In this document: piece by piece, positions 7,701-18,100 of the stretch
How positions within the stretch are numbered: position 1 is the stretch's first letter
Layout: the number at the start of each line of letters is the position of its first letter
Source of the DNA: an uncultured Clostridia bacterium
Lineage (GTDB): Bacteria > Bacillota > Clostridia > TANB77 > CAG-508
Direction of reading: 5' to 3'
Length of the DNA: 47,643 nt
Assembly (NCBI GenBank): GCA_947625895.1
Contig: CANQPZ010000008.1
Location: 1 to 47,643 of the forward strand
Translations under genes and position numbers: made by a program
Notes under the pieces: generated by a model
The model's input: only the letters and a program-made list of their open reading frames with translations
Told to the model about the DNA's origin: nothing
Databases searched by the model: none

Positions 7701-9884
7701 AAATCACAAAAATTAGAATTCTATGTACAAGCAAATAAATTACCAACAATTGAACAATATTATGCTAATTATGAAGGATTTACTAAAAATAATGATGGTA
7801 CATACAGTATTATAGAAAAATATTTAGATGAAAACGGAAACGAAAAATCTAATGAAATAAAAATAGAAAATATACCAGAAATTAGCTTAACTTCTGAAGC
7901 TTCAATTTCTGCAAAAGATTTAGCAAAAGAATTAAAAGTTAAATCTGAAGATGTAAAAGTTGAAAAATCAAACTTAACAGCAGAAGAAATTATTTCAAGC
8001 GAAGAAAATATTGCAAAAGTTGGAGAGACTATAGAAGCTAAAATACAAATTAAAAATAATAGTTCAGAAGTAATGAATAACATTAATGTAACTAAACAAT
8101 TACCAGAAGGATTTATATATGAAGAAAGTTATATTAGAGGTTATGAAGCTGATGGTATAACAATAAAGAAGATAGAATCACAAGGATACAATTCAATTGA
8201 CAATAATATTACATGGAACATTGAAAGCCTAGAACCAGGAAGAACAGTAATTGCAATAGCAAAATTAACTGTTGGCGAAATGAAAGAAAATGTATATAAA
8301 GATACAATTCCAACAATTACAAATATTATAGTTAATGGTGAACAATATCAAGCTGGAGAAGTCGGAATAGAAATAGGAAGACCAAATCTAGAAGTTAATC
8401 AAAAATCAAAACAAACTAATAAATATATAAAAGTTGGAGATGAAATACAATACATATTTAATGTTAAAAATACAGGATCTATAGTTGCAAACGATGTAAC
8501 ATTAAATGACATGTTACCAGATGAATTACAAATAAGAAAATTAGTATATACATCTGATGGAATAGAAGTTTCAAAAGTTGTTACAGAAAACACAGATGCA
8601 ACAGTTTATACAAGTATCCAACCAAATAGTGAAATGGAAGTACAAGTTACAGCTAAAGTTTTAGACATCAATTCACAACAAAAAACTATTACAAATGCTG
8701 CTGATGTAAAAGCAAATAATGTAGGAACATTAAAAACAAATGTTGTTGAAAACATAATTGAAAGAACAGGAATACAACAAAATACTTCAAACAGTTCGAA
8801 CAAATATAATAACTCAAATCCATCTGCAGAACCATATAATGAAAATAGAAATAATACAGAAAATATTAAACAAAAATATGAAATAACAGGTACTGCATGG
8901 TTAGACAAAAATAGAAATGGAAGCAGAGATAATGGAGAAAACAAATTATCTGGAATTGAAGTAAAATTAATAAATACAGTAACTAACCAAACTATAGCAA
9001 CTGATGTAACAACATTAGATGGTGAATACAAATTTGAAAATCTAGATAATGGTGAATACCAAGTAATATTCTATTATGACAATACAAAATACGGACTAAC
9101 AGATTATAAAAAACAAGGAGTTGCAGATAACATGAATTCTGATGCTATAGTTGCTAAAGAAGGAAATGTTAATATTGCAACAACTGACATCATAAAAATA
9201 AATAATGGTAGTCAATCTAGCACAGATATAGGATTAATTGAAGCAACAAAATTTGATTTATCTTTAGATGAAACAATTACAAAAGTTACAGTACAACATA
9301 AAGATGGAACAAAATCATATAATTTCAATAATGAAAAATTAGCTAAAATAGATATTAATTCTAAATATTTAAGTAATGCAAAAGTATTTGTAGAATATAC
9401 ATTTACAATAAAAAATGAAGGAGAAGTAGACGGATATGTAAAAAATCTTGTAGATTACTTACCTTCAGACCTAGAATTTAACACAGAGTTAAATAAAAAC
9501 TGGTATAAAGGAAACGATGGAAATCTTTATACTGAACAATTAGCAAATAGCCCAATAGCAGCAGGAGAGACAAAAACTGTAAAACTTACACTAACAAAAA
9601 CAATGACAGAAGAAAATACAGGTATTGTAAACAATCAAGCAGAAATCGCTGAAAGTTACAATAAAGCAGGAATAGCTGAAGAAGATTCAGAAGCTAAAAA
9701 TAAAGATCCTAAAGAAGATGATTTATCATCTGCAGACTTAATCATAGGTGTAAAAACAGGTGATACATTAATCTATCTATCCGCTGTAATTGCAATAACA
9801 GTAGCACTAATTATAGTTGCAATAATAATTAAGAAGAAAAAATTAATTTTAAAACTCCAATTAAAATTTGGAAAGGAGGTGTAG
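4800..9884 (+). CDS. Giant surface protein with DUF11-like repeats and an SdrD-B domain
   Basis: 1694 residues, probably exported and membrane- or wall-anchored. Residues 1-35 form a signal peptide (basic start, long hydrophobic core, SFAET). Immunoglobulin-like repeats of the DUF11/conserved-repeat type begin near 900, 1074, 1212 and 1526, each with a variant of IKNTG followed by a P[ED]G or LP[SD] turn. An SdrD-B-like domain lies near 1361-1450 (TGTAWLDKNRNGSRDNGE, GEYKFENL). The C-terminus has VKTGD, a hydrophobic segment near 1657-1680 and a KKKK stop. This looks like a sortase-type signal but lacks canonical LPXTG. The ATG at 4800 has AAGGAGG at good distance. The ribosome binding site of the next gene lies inside its last codons, so the two are co-translated. 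An adhesin or S-layer-like role is inference. Confidence 0.85.
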   Translation: MLKKDRVGKIIIAILLIFCFTVTNCFTLLSTLSFAETNELGKQDSDSSSANVEYDVNFIKDNELRGYEYEGETSEEGLALYLKAEVKNEGYLKNARILIESENGLSFDIADEDSENFKIEDNIINLANISAGEKVELSIPVKYKQRDDINNLSKKINAKLIGTYVDNSGKEKGIYENIVLRLVWKTNSEYTISSKVEKYIPYGQGIIVQTSIKSEIPENNTFVGKENIEIEALKLDGCKIEKVSILRKNGEELSQDNWKYDEENNKITINFENSSESIKSEEFLVTYIFSGEAKTDMPFKINSKINGTIFMFGNNEEISAEKDEEYEISKQVGEIITFDSGATEAVNIGNLVANKYADAENYAITYQNQIIANISATDLVEGILIKDINEVFEVDEDNLPTSSYYKTVRVSKDNFEKILGTDGKIEFINEEQQKVAEINSNTIVDDQNNYVISFENKESRLNIKTSAPVSEGNLIITVEKEMTNTEYSIEQLKTFSNINTKYEGNILYVGNVEDKISTIENKIRIDKPRTKVDFTISRNTLSTIAENKDIEFTIKFNNVSEDIDLYKNPKFQMVLPEYIDDIEVTNVAIANNEDVFNIVEANIDEDENGRKIINLSLEGLQTKYNLNKLTNGTNIIVRANINLNIYTPSKQEKVILKYSNENATSYENEVDGMGNAEVDITYKAPVGMVSVNKISNYNDEGSSIVSVEQGKVTDKIEIFDEAKVATMDILVMNNNENNSSDIRILGRIPFKGNKDVKTGKDLGTTIDTTLVSEITENNENLASATIYYSKNGEATDNLEDQKNGWTTDTSNLSEVKSYLIVVNNYEMKPGEILRYSYQYQIPANLEHNTDIYGSFEVIYNDLKDVATTTEVSTPDVVGLTTGVGTQIEAKLTANIKDSVKEYEKLKYTLEIKNTGTENAENVKISAQIPNGATLATYSSQASLVTSKGWTLKSDRTVEKTIKLIEPGKSQKLEFYVQANKLPTIEQYYANYEGFTKNNDGTYSIIEKYLDENGNEKSNEIKIENIPEISLTSEASISAKDLAKELKVKSEDVKVEKSNLTAEEIISSEENIAKVGETIEAKIQIKNNSSEVMNNINVTKQLPEGFIYEESYIRGYEADGITIKKIESQGYNSIDNNITWNIESLEPGRTVIAIAKLTVGEMKENVYKDTIPTITNIIVNGEQYQAGEVGIEIGRPNLEVNQKSKQTNKYIKVGDEIQYIFNVKNTGSIVANDVTLNDMLPDELQIRKLVYTSDGIEVSKVVTENTDATVYTSIQPNSEMEVQVTAKVLDINSQQKTITNAADVKANNVGTLKTNVVENIIERTGIQQNTSNSSNKYNNSNPSAEPYNENRNNTENIKQKYEITGTAWLDKNRNGSRDNGENKLSGIEVKLINTVTNQTIATDVTTLDGEYKFENLDNGEYQVIFYYDNTKYGLTDYKKQGVADNMNSDAIVAKEGNVNIATTDIIKINNGSQSSTDIGLIEATKFDLSLDETITKVTVQHKDGTKSYNFNNEKLAKIDINSKYLSNAKVFVEYTFTIKNEGEVDGYVKNLVDYLPSDLEFNTELNKNWYKGNDGNLYTEQLANSPIAAGETKTVKLTLTKTMTEENTGIVNNQAEIAESYNKAGIAEEDSEAKNKDPKEDDLSSADLIIGVKTGDTLIYLSAVIAITVALIIVAIIIKKKKLILKLQLKFGKEV

Positions 9885-9889
9885 CTCTA

Positions 9890-12800
9890 ATGAAAAGGAT
9901 GAAAAAAGTATTTGTATCAATAATAATACTAGCAGCAATTATATTATTAGCTTATGCAGGTTCTATAGTTTTAGGACAAGCTACAAATGAAATGATATCA
10001 GAAGATGGTACATTACCAGAAAGCTTTCCTTACATAGAATATAGCACATTAATAAATGATCCATACATATTATGTTGTGGAAAAGGTATAACATTAAATG
10101 GTGCAGCAAGAGCTATTGTAAGTACAGGTGGCCAATCTCAATCTGAACCATATTTAACTGAAAATGATATAGGAAAGAAACTATTTGAACAATCTCAAAA
10201 TGCTAGTGGATACGTAACTTCAGATAGCTTTTCAAACCCTTATACAGCAGTAACAAGTTATACAATTGGATTCTATACAGAATCTGAACCTAAAATAGCT
10301 ACACCGATTGAAGCATATATATTAGCAGAAACATCTGAAAACCTTCCTTCAGAAGGAAGCAGCTTCTTTAATGTAACTAACAGAGAATTTGAAGGAGACT
10401 TAGATCAAGATGCATACTTCTATAATGTTGCAGGAACAACAATATATGGAATTAATATTGATGAAGAAAGTGGTGAACCACAAGACTTTGTAGTTTTTGA
10501 TGAAGAAACTCAAAAATATTATTATATAGAAATTACTAGCAGTGGAGAATATTTCCCATATACATATGTACAATATGCATGGTGGAAAACTCCAGCTGGT
10601 GGAAGTTCAAGTAAAGTTCCATCAACACCTTTCTATAGAGAAGCACAAGCATTTGAAGCATACATAAATAAAGTTGCTAAGAGAGATGCAAATGGAAAAA
10701 TAGTAACTGAGCAAAAAGAAGTAACAGTAAACGGAAAAACAGCTACAGTTACAGCTCCTGTAATTGACTATAAAGTTTCAGGAGACGATGATAAAGCAAC
10801 AGCTTATTATGATGAGGACAGAGGAAAATATTTAGTAGGACCTTTTGTACTTCATTATTATGAAGAATCAGTTACAACTGAAAGAGGTACAGTTGATTTC
10901 TCAAATATTACAGATGCAAATGTAGTAAGTAACTTAGGAACAATAGATAAATCACACTGGTATTTCAAATATACTGATAGAGCTCAAGACGATAATGCAG
11001 CATTCCCACACAATAACGAGGAATTCTACATTGTAATAGATTATATTGAAGATATGAGATATATCAAAGATATAAACTTCAACTTTAGATATATGAATGC
11101 AGGTGGAGAATATTCAGAATTAAAAGGTGAATATTTCCAAGCATCTTGGGAACCTGAATCAAAAGCTATTTGGTGCGATGAAGGTGCTTCAGATTGTGCT
11201 TGTGGAGGACATCATACAAGTGCAAAATATGATGATGACGGAAATCTAATTTGCTCAGGTGGAGCTAAAGCATGTTCACATGGATATTATCATAATCATA
11301 TAGTAAAATGGGAATATTGGTTAGAATTAAAAGGATTAGATCCAAAAACATCACAGCCATTAGCTCAAGTTTATGTAGGTGCAAGATGGTATGAAAAAGC
11401 AGAATTTTCATTCAATCCAATTCCAATTGATGAGGAAGAATATATCAAACTAACTATACCAATGGCAGGACAAGTTTGGATTGACACACCTGCAGATAAG
11501 AAAAATCCTGACTTTGTAGATGGAGTTAAAGAAAACGGAGAAGTTGGATATAAAAATGCAGAAGTATACATCTATAAAGTTTATAAAAATAATTCAGGAG
11601 CAATAGTAAAAAGAGAACTAGCAAAAATATATGATGAGGATAATAACACACAATTAAAATATCCTATATATACAGATAGTAATGGTAATTACAAAATACC
11701 AAATATCAATGTTCCAGGTTCAGGGGATATGATAGAAAATGGATACCATATATCTTATGATATTGAATTCAAATATGATGGACAACATTATGAAGCATCA
11801 CCAGCATTAGTTACATCTAATGGAAATGCGGAAGCATTTATTAAAGCATCAAAGAATGAGAAGAAACGTTATGAAAATGATTCAATTGCTTCAGAAAATG
11901 AACAAGTAAGAGATACTTATAACAAGAAATTTACTGAAGTATATGGTGGAAATGCTATAGATGGAAATGGAAATACAAGAGGATATTCTACAAATGGAAA
12001 TAATACATTAAACTTAGATTATACATCTACAGAATTTTCTATACCAAATAACACAAATACAAGAAGATATTCAAAACTTACTGTATTAGACCAAAATGAA
12101 CATATCATAGAACAATATAAAATGACAGCAACAACAGGAAATACAGGAGTTTACTATCCAGTAGATAATAAAATTTCTATTGAAACAGCAGATGATGTTG
12201 TTGAATTAAGTGTTGTTAGAAATGAAAGAGGAAAAACAACAACATATAAAACAATTTATGATTACATGTTACATATAAATCTAGGAGTTAAGAAAAGAGA
12301 AGAATCTGACTTATCTATGTTCAAAGATTTATACAAAGCAGAAATAATTGTAAATGAAAAAGAAATAACAAAAACATACAATAAATATGTTGATGTTGAA
12401 GATGAAGCAAACAAAGATGCTTTAGAAATACAAATTGAAGCTTGCAGAATTGGAAGATATAAAATTGATCTATATAGTTCAGATTATGAGTATCGTTCAA
12501 CAGTATATGAAACAAGCGAAGATGTTGTAAAAAATATTAAAGCAGGAACAGACTTAAGAGTATTCTTAACATATAGATTAGCTGTAAATAACGAAAGTCA
12601 AGCATTAAATGGATTAGATGCAACAATAAATCAAATAGATGACTACTATGATTCAACATTTACATTTGTAGATAGTGATATTACAGCAAATGTTTTAAAT
12701 GATAATCAAGATAGAGTAAGCAAAGTAATAGCTGAAAGTCCATATTATAGAATTGTAAAATCAGATGAAAGACCTGAATATACATATTGGTCTGACGGAA

Positions 12801-15058
12801 TGAAGAGATTTACATGTAATGATACAGCTAAAAATGTAAATAATGACTATAAGAAATTAACAATCAATTCACTTAAAGGCGAAAAGATTGCAGTTGGTGA
12901 ACAACTAGAAATGTTTATAACTTTCGAAGTTGATAAAAATGGTTACATTGGAACAACAGAAAGACCAGAATTACTTGGAGAGAAAAATAATGTAGCTGAA
13001 ATTGCAAATTACTCAACATATTACACAAACGGAAAAGTTGCTGGTATTATAGATAGAGATTCTGCACCAGGAAATATTGATCTAAACAGAAATGTAAAAG
13101 AATGGTATGAAGATGATACAGAATCAGCACCTGCAACAGACATACAATTATATAGATATAACAGAGAAATAAACGGTAACGTTTGGGATGACCAAGAAAC
13201 AGTTAACTTATTATACAATCAAAAGGTAGGAAACGGATTATTAGATAACGGTGAAAAAGGAATACCAAATATTGATGTACAATTAGTTGAAAAGATTCAA
13301 ATAGATGGCGTTGAATACGAAAAAATTTGGTCAGAAGATGACTTCAAAGATTTATCAGAAGAAGAAAAGAAAGAATTTAGACTAAAAGATGTAGAAACAG
13401 ATAAAGATGGAAATTATTACTTCAAAGGTGTGTTAGCAGGTAACTATGTAGTAAGATTTAAATATGGAAATAAAGAAGCAAACATAAAATATAATGGACA
13501 AGATTACAAAAACACAGCATATCAAGCTGACATGCAAAATGAAGATGGAACATCTACATTAGATAATGAATGGCATGATTTGAAGACAAATACAAAATTA
13601 AATGAAACTAGAGTTTCAGACGCTAGAGATTATGAACTTCAAAGAATGAAAGTTATAGCATATTCAAAGAATATAAATAACGATATAGGAACTGTTCTAG
13701 AATCTGCAGATCAATCAGTAAATCATAATAGATTAATAGAAAATACACAAATGGTTGCTAATACTGCAAAACTAAATATAGAAATTGAACATCAAGATTA
13801 TATTAATTATGGAACTGTTCGTAAAGTTAATGGTTTAGATGAATTCACATATGTTGTAAAGAATATAGACTTTGGATTAGAAAAGAGATCAGGAACTGTA
13901 TTAGAACTTGAAAAGAGAATTACAAACATTTCATTATACAAAAACGATGGAGCTGAAAAAATATTAGACGTAAGTTATAAAGAAGACGGAACTATAGATA
14001 AGCAAAAACCAGGATCTCTAAACATCAATAAGATATCACATGTAGATGAATTATCAAATATTCAAGGTTTTGAGTACTTACATTCAGAATCAGAATTCTT
14101 AAATGGAACTACATTAAAAGTTCAATACATGATAAAAGTTACAAACAATTCAGAAGTTGATTGGACAGGAACAGTTAAAGAATATGCTACATCACAAGAA
14201 ATATTAGATAAAGTTAATGCATTAGAAAAATCTACTTCATATGTTTCTGGAGAATTCATAGAATATGGAAATTATGTTGGATTAAACTACTATAACAACA
14301 AAAATAATGATACAGATAAGATCGTTGAAACTAAGGTTGAACAAATAATAGACTACGTTGATAAAGATGTTACTGCACCAGTAGAAGATAACTCATTAAT
14401 AGAAAATAGTAGTTGGAAGACAATGACATTAAATGAATTAAAAAACGGAAAATTACTTGATGATAAAGTTTATACAAACATCAATGGAGAATCAATCTTA
14501 GCAGACTCTAAAGGAAGATCTTTCATAGAAGGAGGAACTAATAACATATTAGTTTCTGAAAATGAAAACTATAATCCAAGTGCAAGTGGAAGTTTAGTAC
14601 CATCTGCTGCAAGCAACGGATTAAATAAAAATTCATCAGGTGAAATAAGAATAGTAGTTTCAAAACAACTATCTGAAGAAACATCTAAAGATGATGTTTA
14701 TAATAACGTTGCAGAAATTTTAGTATATTCAAACACAGTTGGAAGAAGAGACGAAATAGCAGTACCTGGAAATGCAGAGATAGCAAGAGGAGAATATATT
14801 GCAGCAACAGGTTACAAGAGAGGAGCACAATTAACAGATTATACAGGAGCTAAAGAAGTTGAAGTTAATGGAACTATACTACATCTAAATGGTGAACATG
14901 ACACTGACGCTCCAAATTATATAACAATAACAGATCCAACTGGTATCTCAATTAGAGACTACAACAGAAGAACATACTATCCAATAGCAATTGTAATTGG
15001 TGGAATTATATTAGCAGCAGGAATAATAGTAATCAAGAAGAAAAATTCATCAAAATAA
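9890..15058 (+). CDS. Giant surface protein with SdrD-B domains and a Cys/His cluster
   Basis: 1722 residues, starting 6 bases after the previous gene with AAAGGAGGTG inside that gene's last codons. A signal peptide or anchor spans residues 1-30 (hydrophobic IIILAAIILLAYAGSIVL). Two SdrD-B-like beta-sandwich regions are visible near 519-600 and 1093-1210, each with a D-rich turn and a GNY[KY]-type strand. Residues 429-470 hold a compact Cys/His-rich patch (five Cys and five His), unusual in such proteins. The C-terminus is a hydrophobic segment near 1697-1714 followed by KKKNSSK, with no LPXTG. The first 600 residues match nothing I recognise. It probably forms a surface complex with its operon partner; this is inference. 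Confidence 0.8.
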   Translation: MKRMKKVFVSIIILAAIILLAYAGSIVLGQATNEMISEDGTLPESFPYIEYSTLINDPYILCCGKGITLNGAARAIVSTGGQSQSEPYLTENDIGKKLFEQSQNASGYVTSDSFSNPYTAVTSYTIGFYTESEPKIATPIEAYILAETSENLPSEGSSFFNVTNREFEGDLDQDAYFYNVAGTTIYGINIDEESGEPQDFVVFDEETQKYYYIEITSSGEYFPYTYVQYAWWKTPAGGSSSKVPSTPFYREAQAFEAYINKVAKRDANGKIVTEQKEVTVNGKTATVTAPVIDYKVSGDDDKATAYYDEDRGKYLVGPFVLHYYEESVTTERGTVDFSNITDANVVSNLGTIDKSHWYFKYTDRAQDDNAAFPHNNEEFYIVIDYIEDMRYIKDINFNFRYMNAGGEYSELKGEYFQASWEPESKAIWCDEGASDCACGGHHTSAKYDDDGNLICSGGAKACSHGYYHNHIVKWEYWLELKGLDPKTSQPLAQVYVGARWYEKAEFSFNPIPIDEEEYIKLTIPMAGQVWIDTPADKKNPDFVDGVKENGEVGYKNAEVYIYKVYKNNSGAIVKRELAKIYDEDNNTQLKYPIYTDSNGNYKIPNINVPGSGDMIENGYHISYDIEFKYDGQHYEASPALVTSNGNAEAFIKASKNEKKRYENDSIASENEQVRDTYNKKFTEVYGGNAIDGNGNTRGYSTNGNNTLNLDYTSTEFSIPNNTNTRRYSKLTVLDQNEHIIEQYKMTATTGNTGVYYPVDNKISIETADDVVELSVVRNERGKTTTYKTIYDYMLHINLGVKKREESDLSMFKDLYKAEIIVNEKEITKTYNKYVDVEDEANKDALEIQIEACRIGRYKIDLYSSDYEYRSTVYETSEDVVKNIKAGTDLRVFLTYRLAVNNESQALNGLDATINQIDDYYDSTFTFVDSDITANVLNDNQDRVSKVIAESPYYRIVKSDERPEYTYWSDGMKRFTCNDTAKNVNNDYKKLTINSLKGEKIAVGEQLEMFITFEVDKNGYIGTTERPELLGEKNNVAEIANYSTYYTNGKVAGIIDRDSAPGNIDLNRNVKEWYEDDTESAPATDIQLYRYNREINGNVWDDQETVNLLYNQKVGNGLLDNGEKGIPNIDVQLVEKIQIDGVEYEKIWSEDDFKDLSEEEKKEFRLKDVETDKDGNYYFKGVLAGNYVVRFKYGNKEANIKYNGQDYKNTAYQADMQNEDGTSTLDNEWHDLKTNTKLNETRVSDARDYELQRMKVIAYSKNINNDIGTVLESADQSVNHNRLIENTQMVANTAKLNIEIEHQDYINYGTVRKVNGLDEFTYVVKNIDFGLEKRSGTVLELEKRITNISLYKNDGAEKILDVSYKEDGTIDKQKPGSLNINKISHVDELSNIQGFEYLHSESEFLNGTTLKVQYMIKVTNNSEVDWTGTVKEYATSQEILDKVNALEKSTSYVSGEFIEYGNYVGLNYYNNKNNDTDKIVETKVEQIIDYVDKDVTAPVEDNSLIENSSWKTMTLNELKNGKLLDDKVYTNINGESILADSKGRSFIEGGTNNILVSENENYNPSASGSLVPSAASNGLNKNSSGEIRIVVSKQLSEETSKDDVYNNVAEILVYSNTVGRRDEIAVPGNAEIARGEYIAATGYKRGAQLTDYTGAKEVEVNGTILHLNGEHDTDAPNYITITDPTGISIRDYNRRTYYPIAIVIGGIILAAGIIVIKKKNSSK

Positions 15059-15072
15059 AAATAAGAAATAAA

Positions 15073-15105
15073 AAAGAACGATCAAAAATTGGTCGTTCTT
15101 TTTTT
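15073..15105 (+). terminator. Terminator of the surface-protein operon
   Basis: An 11-bp stem (15073-15083 with 15091-15101, one G-T pair), a 7-base loop and T-run to 15105. Confidence 0.88.
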
Positions 15106-15170
15106 GCATATATATTCACAAATTGGAAAAAATAGCAATAAAACAAAAATGCAGGAGGAGAAAATTTCCA

Positions 15171-18100
15171 ATGGAAAAATACCAGTATTTAAATATCAAA
15201 GGAACAAATTTAGAAAAAGAACAATTAGAAAAATATTTAAAGCAAATAGCTGAAGAACATGTTATTAGCAAAAACTCGGAAAAACAAACATATCCAATAG
15301 AAAAACTAAAAGTTAATTATAGAAATATTTTAAAAACATATGAAATGTTAAATGAGCATTTGAAATTAGGAATAAAAATCCATTCTGCTGGTGAATGGCT
15401 ATTAGACAATTTTTATATTATAGAAGAAACAATTAAAAATATCGAAAAAAATATGAGTTTAAAGAAATATATTAAATTACCAGGTTTAGCAACCGGAAAG
15501 TATAAAGGATTTGCAAGAATATATGTTTTGGCAAATGAGATTACAGCTTTTAGTGATGACTCAATTAATGAAGAAAATATAATTGATGCACTGAAAAGCT
15601 ATCAATCAAGAAAAATATTATCGATGGAAGAAATATGGAATATTGGTATATTCATTCAGATATCAATAATTCAAACAATAGCAGATATATGTGAAAGAAT
15701 ATATTATGCCCAAATTCAAAAATATAAAGTAGAAAATATCTTTGAAAGACTTATTGAACATAGAGAAAACAAAGAGTTACGATTTAGAAAAAAATTTAAA
15801 AGTAATAATTATTTAAAAATTAAAGATGTTAATTATTCATTCATAGAATATATGCTATATAAACTTAGACGAATAGGAAAAAAGGGAAATCAGTACATTG
15901 AAATTTTAGAAAAACAGGTAAATAAATTAGGTTTTAAGATAGATGAGATTGTAAAAAAGGAACACTTATATGTAGCAACTTTAAAAATAAAAATTGGTAG
16001 TTGTATAACAAGTATAAAAACAATAAACAGAATTAATTTCCAAAAAGTCTTCGAAAAAACTAACAAAACAGAAGAATTACTAAATGAAGATCCATGTGGT
16101 GTATTTAAAAATATGACAGAAGATACAAAGGAACTTTATAGACATGAAATAAAAAAACTATCAAACAAATTAAAAATTTCAGAAATATATATTTCTGAAG
16201 AAGTACTAAAACTAGCTAGCAGATATAGAAATAGCGAAAAATTAGAAGATAAAAGAAAATCACATGTAGGTTATTATTTAATTGATGAAGGAATACATGA
16301 ATTAAAAGAAAAAGTTACAGAAAGAAGAATAAGAAAAACAAAAAGGTTAACTCCTAAAACATATATATCAGCAATAATCATAATTTCACTTTTACTCGAC
16401 TTTTTTATAACGTGGAAAATTAGTGGAAATACATTAATTAAAATCATAGTTTCAATTTTTTTATATATACCAATATACGAAATCATAATAAAAATATTTA
16501 ATTATATATTAAGCAAAATAGTTAAATCAAAAAAACTACCTAAAATGAACTTTGAAAATGGAATAGGTATTGATAATAAAACAATGGTAGTAATACCAAC
16601 AGTTATAGACAATGAAAACAAAATAAAAGAAATGATTGAAAAGATAGAAGTATATCATCTAGCAAATCAAGATAAAGATTTGTATTTTACACTACTTGGA
16701 GATTGCACAACTTCTGAAAGAGAAGTGGAAAAAGTAGACAAAAATCTGATTGAATGTGGAAAAAGTGAAATAGAAAAATTAAATAAAAAATATAATTTGA
16801 GTAATAAATTTAATTTTCTTTATAGAAAAAGAAGATGGAATCCAAATGAAGGGAAATTTTTAGGATGGGAAAGAAAAAGAGGACTATTAATACAATTTAA
16901 TGATGTACTTTTAAAAAATAAAAATACTGATTTTATATGTAACACATTAGAAAATTTTGAAGAAAGAATAAAATATGTAATAACTTTAGATGCTGACACA
17001 AATCTAATATTAGATTCGGCTCAAAAGCTTGTTGGAGCAATGGCACACATATTGAACCAACCTATAATAAAGAACAATGTTGTAAAAATAGGATATGGAA
17101 TAATGCAACCACGAATAGGTATAAAATTGGAAGACTCACAAAAAACAATGTTCACAAAAATATTTGCAGCAAACCCAGGAGTTGATTTCTACACAAATGC
17201 AATATCAGATATTTATCAGGATTGTTTTAAAGAAGGAATATTTACAGGAAAAGGCATTTACAATTTAAATGTATATCAACAATTAATAAAAAACAAATTG
17301 CCAGAAAATAAAATACTAAGTCATGATTTACTTGAAGGTAATTATTTAAGATGTGGACTTTTATCAGATGTAGTATTATTAGACACATTTCCAACTAAAT
17401 ACTTATCATATCTAGAAAGAGAAAATAGATGGATAAGAGGAGATTGGCAGATCTCAGGATGGATAGAAGACAAAGTAAATAATACCAAAAATCCTATAAA
17501 TAAATTAAGTAAATTCAAAATTTTTGATAATCTTAGAAGAAGTATACTTCCAATAACGCAAATAATATTACTAATACTGTCAATATGGGAAAATAGTATT
17601 TTACTAAGTGTCATCACATTAATATCAATATTTATATCCAGTATACTTGAGACAATAAACAAAATTCTGTTTAAGAAAAGTATAACTGGTGAAAAAATAT
17701 ATGCGTACAAAAAATTTTATAAAACCATTTCCGGAATTAGAGGAAGCCTATTGAGAAACTCTTTAGAATTTGCATTTTTACCAACAACAGTATCAAACTC
17801 AGTAGTAGCCATTACGAAAACACTTTATAGACTAAGAAAAAATATAAATTTGCTTGAATGGAAAACATCAGAAGCGGTTGATAAAAGTTCATCTGATTCA
17901 CTAGAATACTATTGCAAAAAGATGTATTTAAATATTGTTATTGGAATTATTATGTTTGGACTACTAAATCCTTTTGCAATGATTATAGGAACTATATGGA
18001 TATTAGGTCCATATATAGCTTGGAGCATAAGTAAAAAAAGCGAAGGAAGAGAAAAAATATCACAAAAGAATAAAAAATATTTGTTAGAAATTGCAAAACA

